From contig JAGRHM010000576.1 of the NCBI GenBank assembly GCA_020445005.1, positions 1-6,906 of the forward strand: a stretch of 6,906 nucleotides of DNA. Direction: 5' to 3'. The notes below the pieces were generated by a model. That model ran no database searches. It was given only the letters and a program-made list of their open reading frames with translations, and was not told the DNA's origin. The DNA comes from Candidatus Competibacteraceae bacterium. GTDB lineage: Bacteria > Pseudomonadota > Gammaproteobacteria > Competibacterales > Competibacteraceae. The translations under genes and the position numbers were made by a program. This document shows, piece after piece, positions 1 through 6,359 of this stretch (positions within the stretch are counted from its first letter, which is position 1; the number at the start of each line of letters is the position of its first letter).

Positions 1-556
1 CCTCCATTAAAATGCCCTTGTGCATGCGCACCGGCTTCAATTCCGTCGGCTCGCCGATCACTGCATGTCTTCCCAACGGCTGTCCCACCGCCGCTAACGC
101 TTGCGCGCCGTGCATACTGCTTTCCTCATCCGCCGTGGCCAGAATGACCAGGGGTTGAGAGAGTTCGCGCGTGGCGAACTCCCGCGCGGCCTCAATCGCC
201 AGCGCCAGAAAAGACTTCATGTCCGTAGAACCCAATCCGTAAATCCGTTCATCGGCGATCACGCCGCCGAAAGGATCGAAACGCCAGCGGTCAGCGTCAA
301 ACGGCACGGTATCCGTATGCCCGGCCAGTACCAGCCCGCCCGGTCCGCGCCCGAGCGTAGCGATCAGATTGGCCTTGTTCGGCTGTTCGATCAGCGGTTC
401 GATCCGCACGGCGAACCCTAGATCGTCCAGCCAGTTCGCGAGCAGGTCAATCACCGGTCGGTTGCTTTGGTCAAATTGCGGCGACACGCTGCTAACCGAG
501 GGTGTGGCGATGAGTTGCTGAATGCGCTCCAACAGGCGGGATGAAGAAGTAAGCAT
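1..556 (-). CDS. argE: Acetylornithine deacetylase ArgE (N-terminal part, truncated by window edge)
   Basis: This gene encodes the cytoplasmic M20-family zinc hydrolase that converts N-acetylornithine to ornithine and acetate in the linear arginine pathway. It reads from an ATG at 556 leftwards and is still open at base 1, giving 185 codons of a protein usually near 380-390 residues. Visible motifs are GHTDTVPFD (H80, D82), GLGSTDMKSF (D112), ATADEE (E144, E145) and IGEPTE (E169). These match the di-zinc ligands and general-base positions of characterised ArgE, with nearly the same numbering as the E. coli enzyme. The C-terminal His ligand and dimerisation domain lie outside the window. The Shine-Dalgarno is weak (GTGA a few bases upstream). 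The gene is divergent from the GNAT-peptidase gene. Other M20 members such as DapE are possible, but the motif wording and the argA gene in the same window favour ArgE. Confidence 0.93.
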   Translation of the reverse strand, partial: MLTSSSRLLERIQQLIATPSVSSVSPQFDQSNRPVIDLLANWLDDLGFAVRIEPLIEQPNKANLIATLGRGPGGLVLAGHTDTVPFDADRWRFDPFGGVIADERIYGLGSTDMKSFLALAIEAAREFATRELSQPLVILATADEESSMHGAQALAAVGQPLGRHAVIGEPTELKPVRMHKGILME

Positions 557-589
557 GATTTTCACTGGCGGTAATTCTGGATACAGAGG

Positions 590-598
590 ATAATAACA
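590..598 (-). promoter_or_regulatory. argE: Possible extended -10 promoter of argE
   Basis: Read on the minus strand, this is TGTTATTAT, an extended -10 (TGn followed by TATTAT). It lies about 34 bp upstream of the argE ATG, which would give a short leader of roughly 27 nt. No good -35 hexamer is seen 16-18 bp upstream, as is common for extended -10 promoters. I did not recognise an ArgR box nearby. This is pattern matching only. Confidence 0.35.
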
Positions 599-695
599 GC
601 ATTCCTTCGGTTGGTATCCCGCGTTTGCCCCTGGCCGCCGCCGCCAAGCCGTTTCCCCTGCTTCATGCATACTCGCCTCACATGGCTCCCTGCCT

Positions 696-1838
696 GTGGA
701 ACCGCTTCGAACTATTATGTTGCGTCCTGCTGCCCTGGCTGATTTGCCCGCCCTGCTGGCGATTGAACACCGCTGTTTTCATTCGGATCGGCTTTCGCGC
801 CGCAGTTTTCGCCATCTGTTGACTCGTGGCCACGCGGTCACCCTGATCGAGGAAGAAGCCGAGCAGATTTGCGGCTATGTGCTGCTGCTGTTTTCGCGTG
901 GTGCTTCGATGGCCCGACTGTATTCCATCGCCGTTCATCCGGATTTCGCCCAACGCCGGATCGGCGACCGCTTGCTGGAAGCCGCCGAAGCGGCGGCGCT
1001 GGAGCGGGATTGCGTGTCCATGCGCCTCGAAGTGCGTCGTGATAATCCTCCTTCGCTGAACCTGTTTCGTCGCCACGGTTACCGTCAGTTCAAGGAAGTG
1101 CTGGATTATTACGAAGACCACATGACGGCGCTGCGTTTCGAAAAGCGCCTGGTTCCGCAGCTCCAGCTCGATCTAGTCAAGGCGCCGTACTACCAGCAAA
1201 CCCTGGAGTTCACCTGCGGGCCGGCGGCGCTGATGATGGCCATGAAAGCCCTGGAACCGACGCTGGAGCTGAGTCGCAAACTGGAGTTGCGTCTGTGGCG
1301 GGAAGCGACGACGATTTTTATGACCTCCGGGCATGGCGGCTGTGGTCCCTACGGTCTGGCGCTGTCGGCCTACCGGCGCGGTTTCGATCTGGAAATTTAC
1401 GTCAATGAAGAGGGTGTATTCCTGGTCGATTCGGTGCGTAGTCCCGAAAAAAAGGAAGTCATGCGGCTCGTTCAAGAAGACTGGATCGAGGAATTGCAGC
1501 AACTACCGGTTGCTTTGCACTGCGGCAGTCTGGGCGTGGATGAACTGCGACGGAAATTTGAAACGGGCGGCATTCCCCTCGTGCTGATCAGCTCCTACCG
1601 CATCTACGGCGAACGTTTCCCGCATTGGGTGGTCGTTACCGGCTTCGATGATCACTATATCTATGTCCATGATCCGCTGGTCGACGCCGAGAAAGGCGAA
1701 ACCGTCACGGACTCCATCAACATGCCGATCCCGCATCGGGAGTTCCAGCGCATGGCCCGTTATGGCAAAGCCGCCCAGAAGGCGGTGCTGATTCTGTACC
1801 GTTCCCAACGCCGACCGGAACCGCCGGCGCTGTTTTAA
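696..1838 (+). CDS. GNAT acetyltransferase / C39-like cysteine peptidase fusion protein
   Basis: This two-domain protein of 380 residues appears cytoplasmic, with no signal peptide. Residues about 8-150 are a GNAT fold: RPAALADL at the N-terminus, the acetyl-CoA loop in LYSIAVHPDFAQRRIGDRLL (76-94), and LEVRRDNPPSLNLFRRHGY (111-129), a RimI-like motif B. The last Gly/Ala of the Q/R-x-x-G-x-G/A motif is Arg92. Residues about 160-370 are a papain-like, C39-type domain. It has Q168 for the oxyanion hole and C174 in TCGPAAL, then H310 in PHWVVVTGFD and D326 in VHDPL, so the catalytic set looks intact. The usual ABC transporter of C39 bacteriocin exporters is absent. The downstream ligase gene begins 35 bp later on the same strand, suggesting an operon. 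The start is uncertain: GTG at 696 has no Shine-Dalgarno. ATG at 717 (MLRPA...) fits typical GNAT N-termini better and would give 373 residues. The substrate is unknown. Confidence 0.88.
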   Translation: MEPLRTIMLRPAALADLPALLAIEHRCFHSDRLSRRSFRHLLTRGHAVTLIEEEAEQICGYVLLLFSRGASMARLYSIAVHPDFAQRRIGDRLLEAAEAAALERDCVSMRLEVRRDNPPSLNLFRRHGYRQFKEVLDYYEDHMTALRFEKRLVPQLQLDLVKAPYYQQTLEFTCGPAALMMAMKALEPTLELSRKLELRLWREATTIFMTSGHGGCGPYGLALSAYRRGFDLEIYVNEEGVFLVDSVRSPEKKEVMRLVQEDWIEELQQLPVALHCGSLGVDELRRKFETGGIPLVLISSYRIYGERFPHWVVVTGFDDHYIYVHDPLVDAEKGETVTDSINMPIPHREFQRMARYGKAAQKAVLILYRSQRRPEPPALF

Positions 1839-1873
1839 CCTCACCCCCTGCTTTATCAGGACGTTTTACATCG

Positions 1874-3352
1874 ATGGCCGATCACATCATTCTGGTGGAG
1901 AATCCCACCGACTGGAAAAACCACTTTCCCAAACTGCCCGTGGTGGCCGCCAAGGACTATCTGGCCAAACCGGAATACTCCACGGGGCGCAGTCAGCGCG
2001 TGCTGAACCTGTGCCGCAGTTACCGCTATCTGAGCGTGGGCTACTACTGCTCCCTGCTGGCTGAGGCGCGGCATCACCGGGTGATCCCCAGCGTGCGCAC
2101 CCTGAACGATCTCAGCCGCAAGTCCATCTATAGCCTCGACATCGAGGATCTGGACGACCATGTTCAGCAAGTGCTGGGCAAACCCCGCTCCGGGTTTGCC
2201 GCCACCGCTTTTGAACTGGACATTTTCTTTGGCCAATGCGTCGCCAAGGAACTGCAGGAGCTGGCCCGACAGTTGTTCGACGCCTTTCGCTCGCCGTTGC
2301 TGCGGGTGGAATTCCGCCGGCAAGGCAAATGGCGCATCGATACGGTTAAAGCCCTGCACCTGCATTCGCTGACGGCTGAGCAGGATGAAATGTTTCTGAG
2401 CGCGTTGACCACCTATCTCAGCCGGCGCTGGCGACAACCCCGGGCGCGCAGCAACTATCGCTATGATTTGGCAGTCTTGCACAACCCCAAGGAAGAAATG
2501 CCGCCCTCCAACCCCAAGGCCCTGCAATACTTTGTCAAGGCAGGCCGCGAGTGCAGCGTCAATATCGAGTTGATCGAAAAGAAGGATTACGGCCGGCTGG
2601 CCGAGTTCGACGCCCTGTTCATCCGCGAAACGACCGGTATTGATCATTACACCTACCAGTTCGCCAAGAAGGCCGAAAGCGAAGGGATGGTGGTGATCGA
2701 CGATCCCGATTCGATTCTTAAATGCACCAATAAGGTCTATCTGGATGAGCTGCTGCGCACGCACCGTATTCGCACTCCGAAAACCGTGATCGTGCGCCGC
2801 GACAATCTGGAGCGGGTGGACAGCGAGATTCCCTATCCCATTGTGCTGAAAATTCCCGATGGCTCCTTCTCGCGCGGCGTCTTCAAGGTCAACGACCGCG
2901 CTGAACTGCTGGACATGGCCGGCAAGCTGTTCAAATCCTCCGATCTGTTGCTGGCGCAGGAATTTCTCTACACCGAATTTGACTGGCGGGTGGGGATTCT
3001 GAACAAAGTGCCCTTATTTGTCTGCCAATACTTCATGTCAAAGGAACACTGGCAGATCTACCATCATGAACCCGGTAAGGGACGCGGTTTTCGCGAGGGC
3101 GAGGCCAAGACCTTCCGGGTCGAGGACGCGCCGGAAATCGTCGTCAAAAATGCGCTCAAAGCCGCCAATCTGATCGGCAATGGTTTCTATGGCGTGGATT
3201 TGAAGCAAACCGGCAAGGGTGTCGTGGTCATCGAGGTCAACGACAACCCGAATCTCGATCATGGCATCGAGGATTTGGTGCTCAAGGAGGCATTGTATCG
3301 CCGGATCGTCGAGGATTTTGTCTGGCGGCTGGATCGGAAGCGGGGGAAGTAA
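1874..3352 (+). CDS. RimK-like ATP-grasp ligase with RLAN-type N-terminal domain
   Basis: This 492-residue protein is probably a cytoplasmic ATP-dependent carboxylate-amine ligase, which forms an amide through an acyl-phosphate. E. coli RimK is about 300 residues; here about 190 extra residues precede the ligase. That extension (GRSQRVLNLCRSYRYLSVGYYCSLLAEARHHRVIPS near 38-73) resembles the RLAN domain described for RimK-like ATP-grasp proteins. The region 195-280 is the pre-ATP-grasp part. The ATP-grasp follows, with K287 in CTNKVYLDELL, K326 in VLKIPDGSFSRGV, E363 in AQEFLYTEFDWRVGIL, and Mg ligands D442 (YGVDLK), E454 and N456 (VIEVNDNPNLDHG). All key positions appear present. An AGGA at 1858-1861 sits 12 nt before the ATG, rather far. 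The gene follows the GNAT-peptidase gene by 35 bp. It is not a plain S6-modifying RimK, given the extra domain and context. The acceptor and donor substrates cannot be read from the sequence. Confidence 0.9.
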   Translation: MADHIILVENPTDWKNHFPKLPVVAAKDYLAKPEYSTGRSQRVLNLCRSYRYLSVGYYCSLLAEARHHRVIPSVRTLNDLSRKSIYSLDIEDLDDHVQQVLGKPRSGFAATAFELDIFFGQCVAKELQELARQLFDAFRSPLLRVEFRRQGKWRIDTVKALHLHSLTAEQDEMFLSALTTYLSRRWRQPRARSNYRYDLAVLHNPKEEMPPSNPKALQYFVKAGRECSVNIELIEKKDYGRLAEFDALFIRETTGIDHYTYQFAKKAESEGMVVIDDPDSILKCTNKVYLDELLRTHRIRTPKTVIVRRDNLERVDSEIPYPIVLKIPDGSFSRGVFKVNDRAELLDMAGKLFKSSDLLLAQEFLYTEFDWRVGILNKVPLFVCQYFMSKEHWQIYHHEPGKGRGFREGEAKTFRVEDAPEIVVKNALKAANLIGNGFYGVDLKQTGKGVVVIEVNDNPNLDHGIEDLVLKEALYRRIVEDFVWRLDRKRGK

Positions 3353-3383
3353 CGCTGTTTCTCGATGGAAATGAAGCTTTTAT

Positions 3384-3434
3384 AGGAGCCTGCTTGCCAG
3401 CGCTGCATGCGTCATCGCCCGCAAGCGGGCTCCT
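3384..3434. repeat. REP-like inverted repeat in the convergent intergenic region
   Basis: Arms AGGAGCCTGCTTGC (3384-3397) and GCAAGCGGGCTCCT (3421-3434) are inverted copies matching at 13 of 14 positions; the odd pair would be G-U in RNA. The 23-nt centre includes GCATGC. The right arm also contains its own hairpin, GCCCGC-AA-GCGGGC (3417-3430), which is typical of REP units. The element lies between the 3' ends of the ligase gene and the HiPIP gene, the usual place for REP/BIME elements. No U-tract follows on either strand, so it is not a canonical intrinsic terminator, although it could limit read-through or protect 3' ends. Confidence 0.6.
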
Positions 3435-3481
3435 GCGTATCGATATTTGCGATAAAGAGAATTAATAAGCGGTTTGGAAAA

Positions 3482-3811
3482 TCAGCCCGCCTTCTTCACC
3501 CAGGCCGTACACCAGCCGTTAGCAGCGACCAGCTTGCCCTGAAAAATCGCGCAGGGGCCGCTTGCCTCGCCTTCTTTACCTGTGTAAAGACCACAACTGT
3601 GGCATGCTGCTGTGGTATCTGTCCGTTTATCAGACTTGGTTGCATCGGCGACGTAACCGAGCGCCGACGCTTGCGGATCGCTTTCACTGACCATATCCGC
3701 AGCGCGGGCGGTTCCGTTCAACAGAGCATTGGCGAAAGGCGCAGCAGCCAGGCCGATGGCAGTCAACTTGATGAAGCGACGGCGACTGTTATCCGGGGCA
3801 TGGTGATCCAT
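3482..3811 (-). CDS. High-potential iron-sulfur protein (HiPIP) precursor, Tat-exported
   Basis: This is a small periplasmic [4Fe-4S] electron carrier. In this family it typically shuttles electrons from the cytochrome bc1 complex to a photosynthetic reaction centre or a terminal oxidase. The precursor is 109 residues. A twin-arginine signal SRRRFIK (9-15) is followed by a hydrophobic stretch (16-31). A likely cleavage after ARA (35-37) leaves about 72 mature residues, a normal HiPIP size. The cluster ligands are C70, C73, C87 and C101 (C-x2-C-x13-C-x13-C). The family's conserved Tyr is Y53 in ALGYVADATK, and the C-terminal GWCTAWV is typical. The start is well supported: GAGGAAA sits 7 nt upstream of the ATG. 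The gene is transcribed alone, convergent with the ligase gene and divergent from the acylase gene. A Tat signal fits a cofactor inserted before export. The alternative of another small FeS protein is unlikely. Confidence 0.95.
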   Translation of the reverse strand: MDHHAPDNSRRRFIKLTAIGLAAAPFANALLNGTARAADMVSESDPQASALGYVADATKSDKRTDTTAACHSCGLYTGKEGEASGPCAIFQGKLVAANGWCTAWVKKAG

Positions 3812-3816
3812 AGCGG

Positions 3817-3823
3817 TTTCCTC
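3817..3823 (-). promoter_or_regulatory. Strong ribosome binding site of the HiPIP gene
   Basis: Read on the minus strand this is GAGGAAA, ending 5 nt (the GAGGA core 7 nt) before the ATG at 3811. It is the best Shine-Dalgarno in the window and fits high-level expression of an abundant electron carrier. Confidence 0.75.
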
Positions 3824-3844
3824 GAAAATGGTTATTTATCGTGT

Positions 3845-3875
3845 GACTCTCGCATGATCGGATGATGCGAGAGTC
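3845..3875. promoter_or_regulatory. 31-bp near-perfect palindrome: operator or 5' mRNA hairpin
   Basis: Arms GACTCTCGCATGATC (3845-3859) and GATGATGCGAGAGTC (3861-3875) are inverted copies with one mismatch (3856/3864) around a single central base. The outer 11 bp are perfect. The palindrome lies between the divergent HiPIP and acylase genes. It covers the transcription start expected from the extended -10 at 3879-3887. It could be a dimeric repressor site, or it could form a stem-loop at the very 5' end of the HiPIP mRNA that slows decay. It has no adjoining T-run, so a terminator is less likely. Confidence 0.6.
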
Positions 3876-3878
3876 GTT

Positions 3879-3887
3879 ATCATAGCA
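3879..3887 (-). promoter_or_regulatory. Predicted extended -10 promoter of the HiPIP gene
   Basis: Read on the minus strand this is TGCTATGAT, an extended -10 (TGn plus TATGAT, one mismatch from TATAAT). Transcription would start near 3872, just inside the palindrome at 3845-3875. That gives a leader of about 60 nt before the HiPIP ATG. No convincing -35 hexamer is present at 16-19 bp spacing. Confidence 0.45.
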
Positions 3888-3919
3888 CGCGCCGAAGGCG
3901 AACGGCTTGAGAATACACA

Positions 3920-6352
3920 ATGAAAATCATGTTTAAAAATTTTTGCTGGCCACGCCCGATTCTTTGGATCAGCGGCGGCCTTTTAGCGGCGCTGGTCGGA
4001 ATCGTCATCGTGCTCACCGTTCTGTTGCGCGGGAGTCTGCCGCGCCTGGAAGGCATCGTCATGCTGCCTGGCCTGGACGCCGCCGTCACCATTGAGCGGG
4101 ATGCGCTGGGCATTCCAACGATCCGCGGCCAGCAGCGGCTGGATGTGGCCCGGGCGACCGGTTTCTTACACGCCCAGGAGCGGTTTTTCCAGATGGACCT
4201 GTTGCGGCGCTCGGCCGCGGGGGAACTGGCGGAATGGTTCGGCCCGTCCGCCCTGGCAATGGATCGCGCACATCGTTTGCATCGCTTTCGGCAGCGCGCC
4301 GGACAAACGCTCGCTGCCCTGCCCACGGCGGACCAGGCGTTGATCGCTGCTTATACCGAAGGCGTTAACGCTGGCTTGGCGGACCTCTTCCAGCCGCCAT
4401 TCGAATATCTGCTATTGCGCAATACGCCCAGACCCTGGCGACCTGAAGATACGCTGTTGACCGTGTACGCCATGTATTTGGACTTGCAGCGCGAGCAATG
4501 GCAACGCGAGTCGGCGCGGGGGTTGCTGCATGACCGGTTACCGCCCGCGCTGGCCGCGTTCCTTGATCCGGTCGGCACTGCATGGGATACGCCGTTGCAG
4601 GGCGAAGCCTTTACTGCGCCGCCGCCGCCCGGTCCGGAGATCTTCAGCACCCAGCACTTGCCGGCTTTTCCAGCATCCGTTACCGCTGTTTCTTCAGCCT
4701 TTGATCTTCCACTTTCCACCACCGTGGCTGTCGACCCACCGCCAGGCAGCAACAACTGGGTAGTAGCGGGCGTTCTGACCGAGCATGGCGGCGCGCTCTT
4801 GGCTAACGATATGCATCTGCCTTTGCGGATGCCGAATATCTGGTATCGGGCGACGTTCGTTTATGCTGATGAGACCGGCCGTGAATGGCGTGTCTCTGGC
4901 ATTACTTTGCCGGGCGCCCCGGCCATGGTCGTGGGTAGCAATGGACATATCGCCTGGGGTTACACCAACAGTGAAGGCGACTGGGCCGATCTGGTGCTTC
5001 TGGAGCCGGGCGATGACGATGATCATTACCAAACCCCGGATGGTCCGCGACCTTTCGAGATGATGAAGGAAACGCTGGCCGTCCGCGATGCCCCGGATGA
5101 AACACTGGAGATTCGGGAGACCGTCTGGGGGCCGGTGCTGGATCGCGATCACCGCCAGCGCCAGCGCGCCCTGCGCTGGGTGGCGCATGAACCGCGCGCC
5201 GTCAATATGAAACTTCTGGCGTTGGAACGCACGGAAACAGTGGATGCGGCGCTGGATATTGCGCGCCAAGCTGGCATTCCTGCGCAGAATTTGTTGTTGG
5301 CGGGCGCCGACGGCCGTATCGCCTGGACCATCGCTGGGCCGTTGCCGCGCCGCTTCGGTCACGATGGTCGCTTGCCTTCCTCCTGGGCGGATGGCCAACG
5401 CGGTTGGTCCGGCTGGCTTGAGCCTGCCGAGTATCCTCAGGTCATCAATCCGCCTGACGGACGTTTGTGGACGGCGAACAATCGAGTCGTGGACCGCGAC
5501 GGATTAGAGCGGCTCGGTGATGGCGGCTACGCTCTGGGCGCGCGCGCGCGCCAGATCCGCGATGCGCTACTGGCTGGGGAGCGCTTCGCCGAAGCTGATT
5601 TTCTCAAGTTGCAACTCGATGACCGAGCGCTGTTTTTGGAGCGCTGGCGTAGACTGTTGTTAGCGACCTTGACGCCGCAGCGTTTACGCGACGACCCGCG
5701 CCGCCGGGAATTACGAAGATTCGTCATGGATTGGGGGGGGCGGGCGACAGTGGATTCGGTGGGTTATCGGATCGTGCGCGACTTTCGCCTGGCGGTGCGC
5801 CAGCGTGCGTTCGCGCCGCTGATCGCCCCCTGCCTGGAAGCTGATCCCGGGTTTGAATACAGCGCGTTTCGCCAACACGAAGGACCATTATGGCAACTCG
5901 TTTCCCGGCAACCCTTCCACTTGCTCGATCCCCGCTATCGCAATTGGTCGGAATTGTTGCTGGAAGCCGCCGACGCCACACTGCGCGAGCTGACCGTCGA
6001 CGCTCAGCCCCTGGCGACGCGCACCTGGGGCGATTACAACCGGGTTTACATCCAGCATCCGTTCAGCCGGGTGCTACCCTGGTTAAGCGGTTGGCTGGAC
6101 CTGCCGGCGCAACCGCTGCCTGGCGACCGGTACATGCCACGGGTGCAAACTCCGACCAATGGCGCGTCGGAACGCCTGGTGGTGGCCCCGGGTCGGGAAG
6201 CTGCGGGCATTTTGCACATGCCTGGCGGGCAGAGCGGCCACCCCCTGTCACCCTATTACCGGGCGGGAAACGCGGCTTGGACGGAGGGGGCACCGACCCC
6301 TCTGGAACCTGGCCCGGTACAACATCGCTTGACCCTGAAACCTAAAATTTAA
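3920..6352 (+). CDS. Penicillin acylase family (Ntn-hydrolase, S45) amidase, membrane-anchored
   Basis: This 810-residue member of the penicillin G acylase / acyl-homoserine-lactone acylase superfamily hydrolyses an amide bond after autocatalytic cleavage into two chains. A hydrophobic segment (about 13-36) followed by RGSLPRLEG suggests an N-terminal anchor or uncleaved signal, with the enzyme on the periplasmic side. The alpha-chain signature is TIERDALGIPTIRG (57-70), then GFLHAQERFFQMDLLRRSAAGELAEWFG (81-108). S277 in PPPGSNNWVVAG is the expected N-terminal nucleophile of the beta chain (277-810, about 534 residues, family-like). Other conserved pieces are LLANDMHL (293-300), WGYTNSEGDWADL (346-358) and WTANNR (517-522), which should carry the oxyanion-hole Asn. 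The start at 3920 has only a weak GAG 8 nt upstream; ATG at 3929 is an alternative. The gene ends 7 bp before argA. The substrate (beta-lactam, acyl-homoserine lactone or other acyl amide) cannot be inferred. Confidence 0.92.
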   Translation: MKIMFKNFCWPRPILWISGGLLAALVGIVIVLTVLLRGSLPRLEGIVMLPGLDAAVTIERDALGIPTIRGQQRLDVARATGFLHAQERFFQMDLLRRSAAGELAEWFGPSALAMDRAHRLHRFRQRAGQTLAALPTADQALIAAYTEGVNAGLADLFQPPFEYLLLRNTPRPWRPEDTLLTVYAMYLDLQREQWQRESARGLLHDRLPPALAAFLDPVGTAWDTPLQGEAFTAPPPPGPEIFSTQHLPAFPASVTAVSSAFDLPLSTTVAVDPPPGSNNWVVAGVLTEHGGALLANDMHLPLRMPNIWYRATFVYADETGREWRVSGITLPGAPAMVVGSNGHIAWGYTNSEGDWADLVLLEPGDDDDHYQTPDGPRPFEMMKETLAVRDAPDETLEIRETVWGPVLDRDHRQRQRALRWVAHEPRAVNMKLLALERTETVDAALDIARQAGIPAQNLLLAGADGRIAWTIAGPLPRRFGHDGRLPSSWADGQRGWSGWLEPAEYPQVINPPDGRLWTANNRVVDRDGLERLGDGGYALGARARQIRDALLAGERFAEADFLKLQLDDRALFLERWRRLLLATLTPQRLRDDPRRRELRRFVMDWGGRATVDSVGYRIVRDFRLAVRQRAFAPLIAPCLEADPGFEYSAFRQHEGPLWQLVSRQPFHLLDPRYRNWSELLLEAADATLRELTVDAQPLATRTWGDYNRVYIQHPFSRVLPWLSGWLDLPAQPLPGDRYMPRVQTPTNGASERLVVAPGREAAGILHMPGGQSGHPLSPYYRAGNAAWTEGAPTPLEPGPVQHRLTLKPKI

Positions 6353-6359
6353 ACTCCCC

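Noticed and set aside
101..421. Plus-strand open frame of 106 codons at the left end
   Set aside because: It is the complement of argE, whose zinc-ligand motifs are read on the minus strand.
557..695. Possible ArgR box or sigma-70 promoter for the GNAT-peptidase gene
   Set aside because: No sequence close to an ARG box was seen. Hexamers such as TTGCCC at 625-630 have no matching -10 at proper spacing.
1856..2764. Long open frame of 302 codons on the minus strand, antisense to the ATP-grasp gene
   Set aside because: It lies wholly opposite a gene with clear ATP-grasp motifs, has no recognisable domain and reflects the codon pattern of the real frame.
3407..3865. Plus-strand open frame of 152 codons across the HiPIP region
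   Set aside because: It is antisense to the HiPIP gene, which has a Tat signal, four cluster cysteines and a strong ribosome binding site.
4694..5398. Open frame of 234 codons on the minus strand within the acylase gene
   Set aside because: The plus-strand frame here carries conserved acylase motifs (GSNNW, ANDMHL, WGYTN). The antisense product has no family features.
5537..5551. Alternating GC tract (GCGCGCGCGCG), possible Z-DNA
   Set aside because: It encodes ALGARARQ in frame and is explained by Ala-Arg codons in a GC-rich gene; there is no sign of a separate role.
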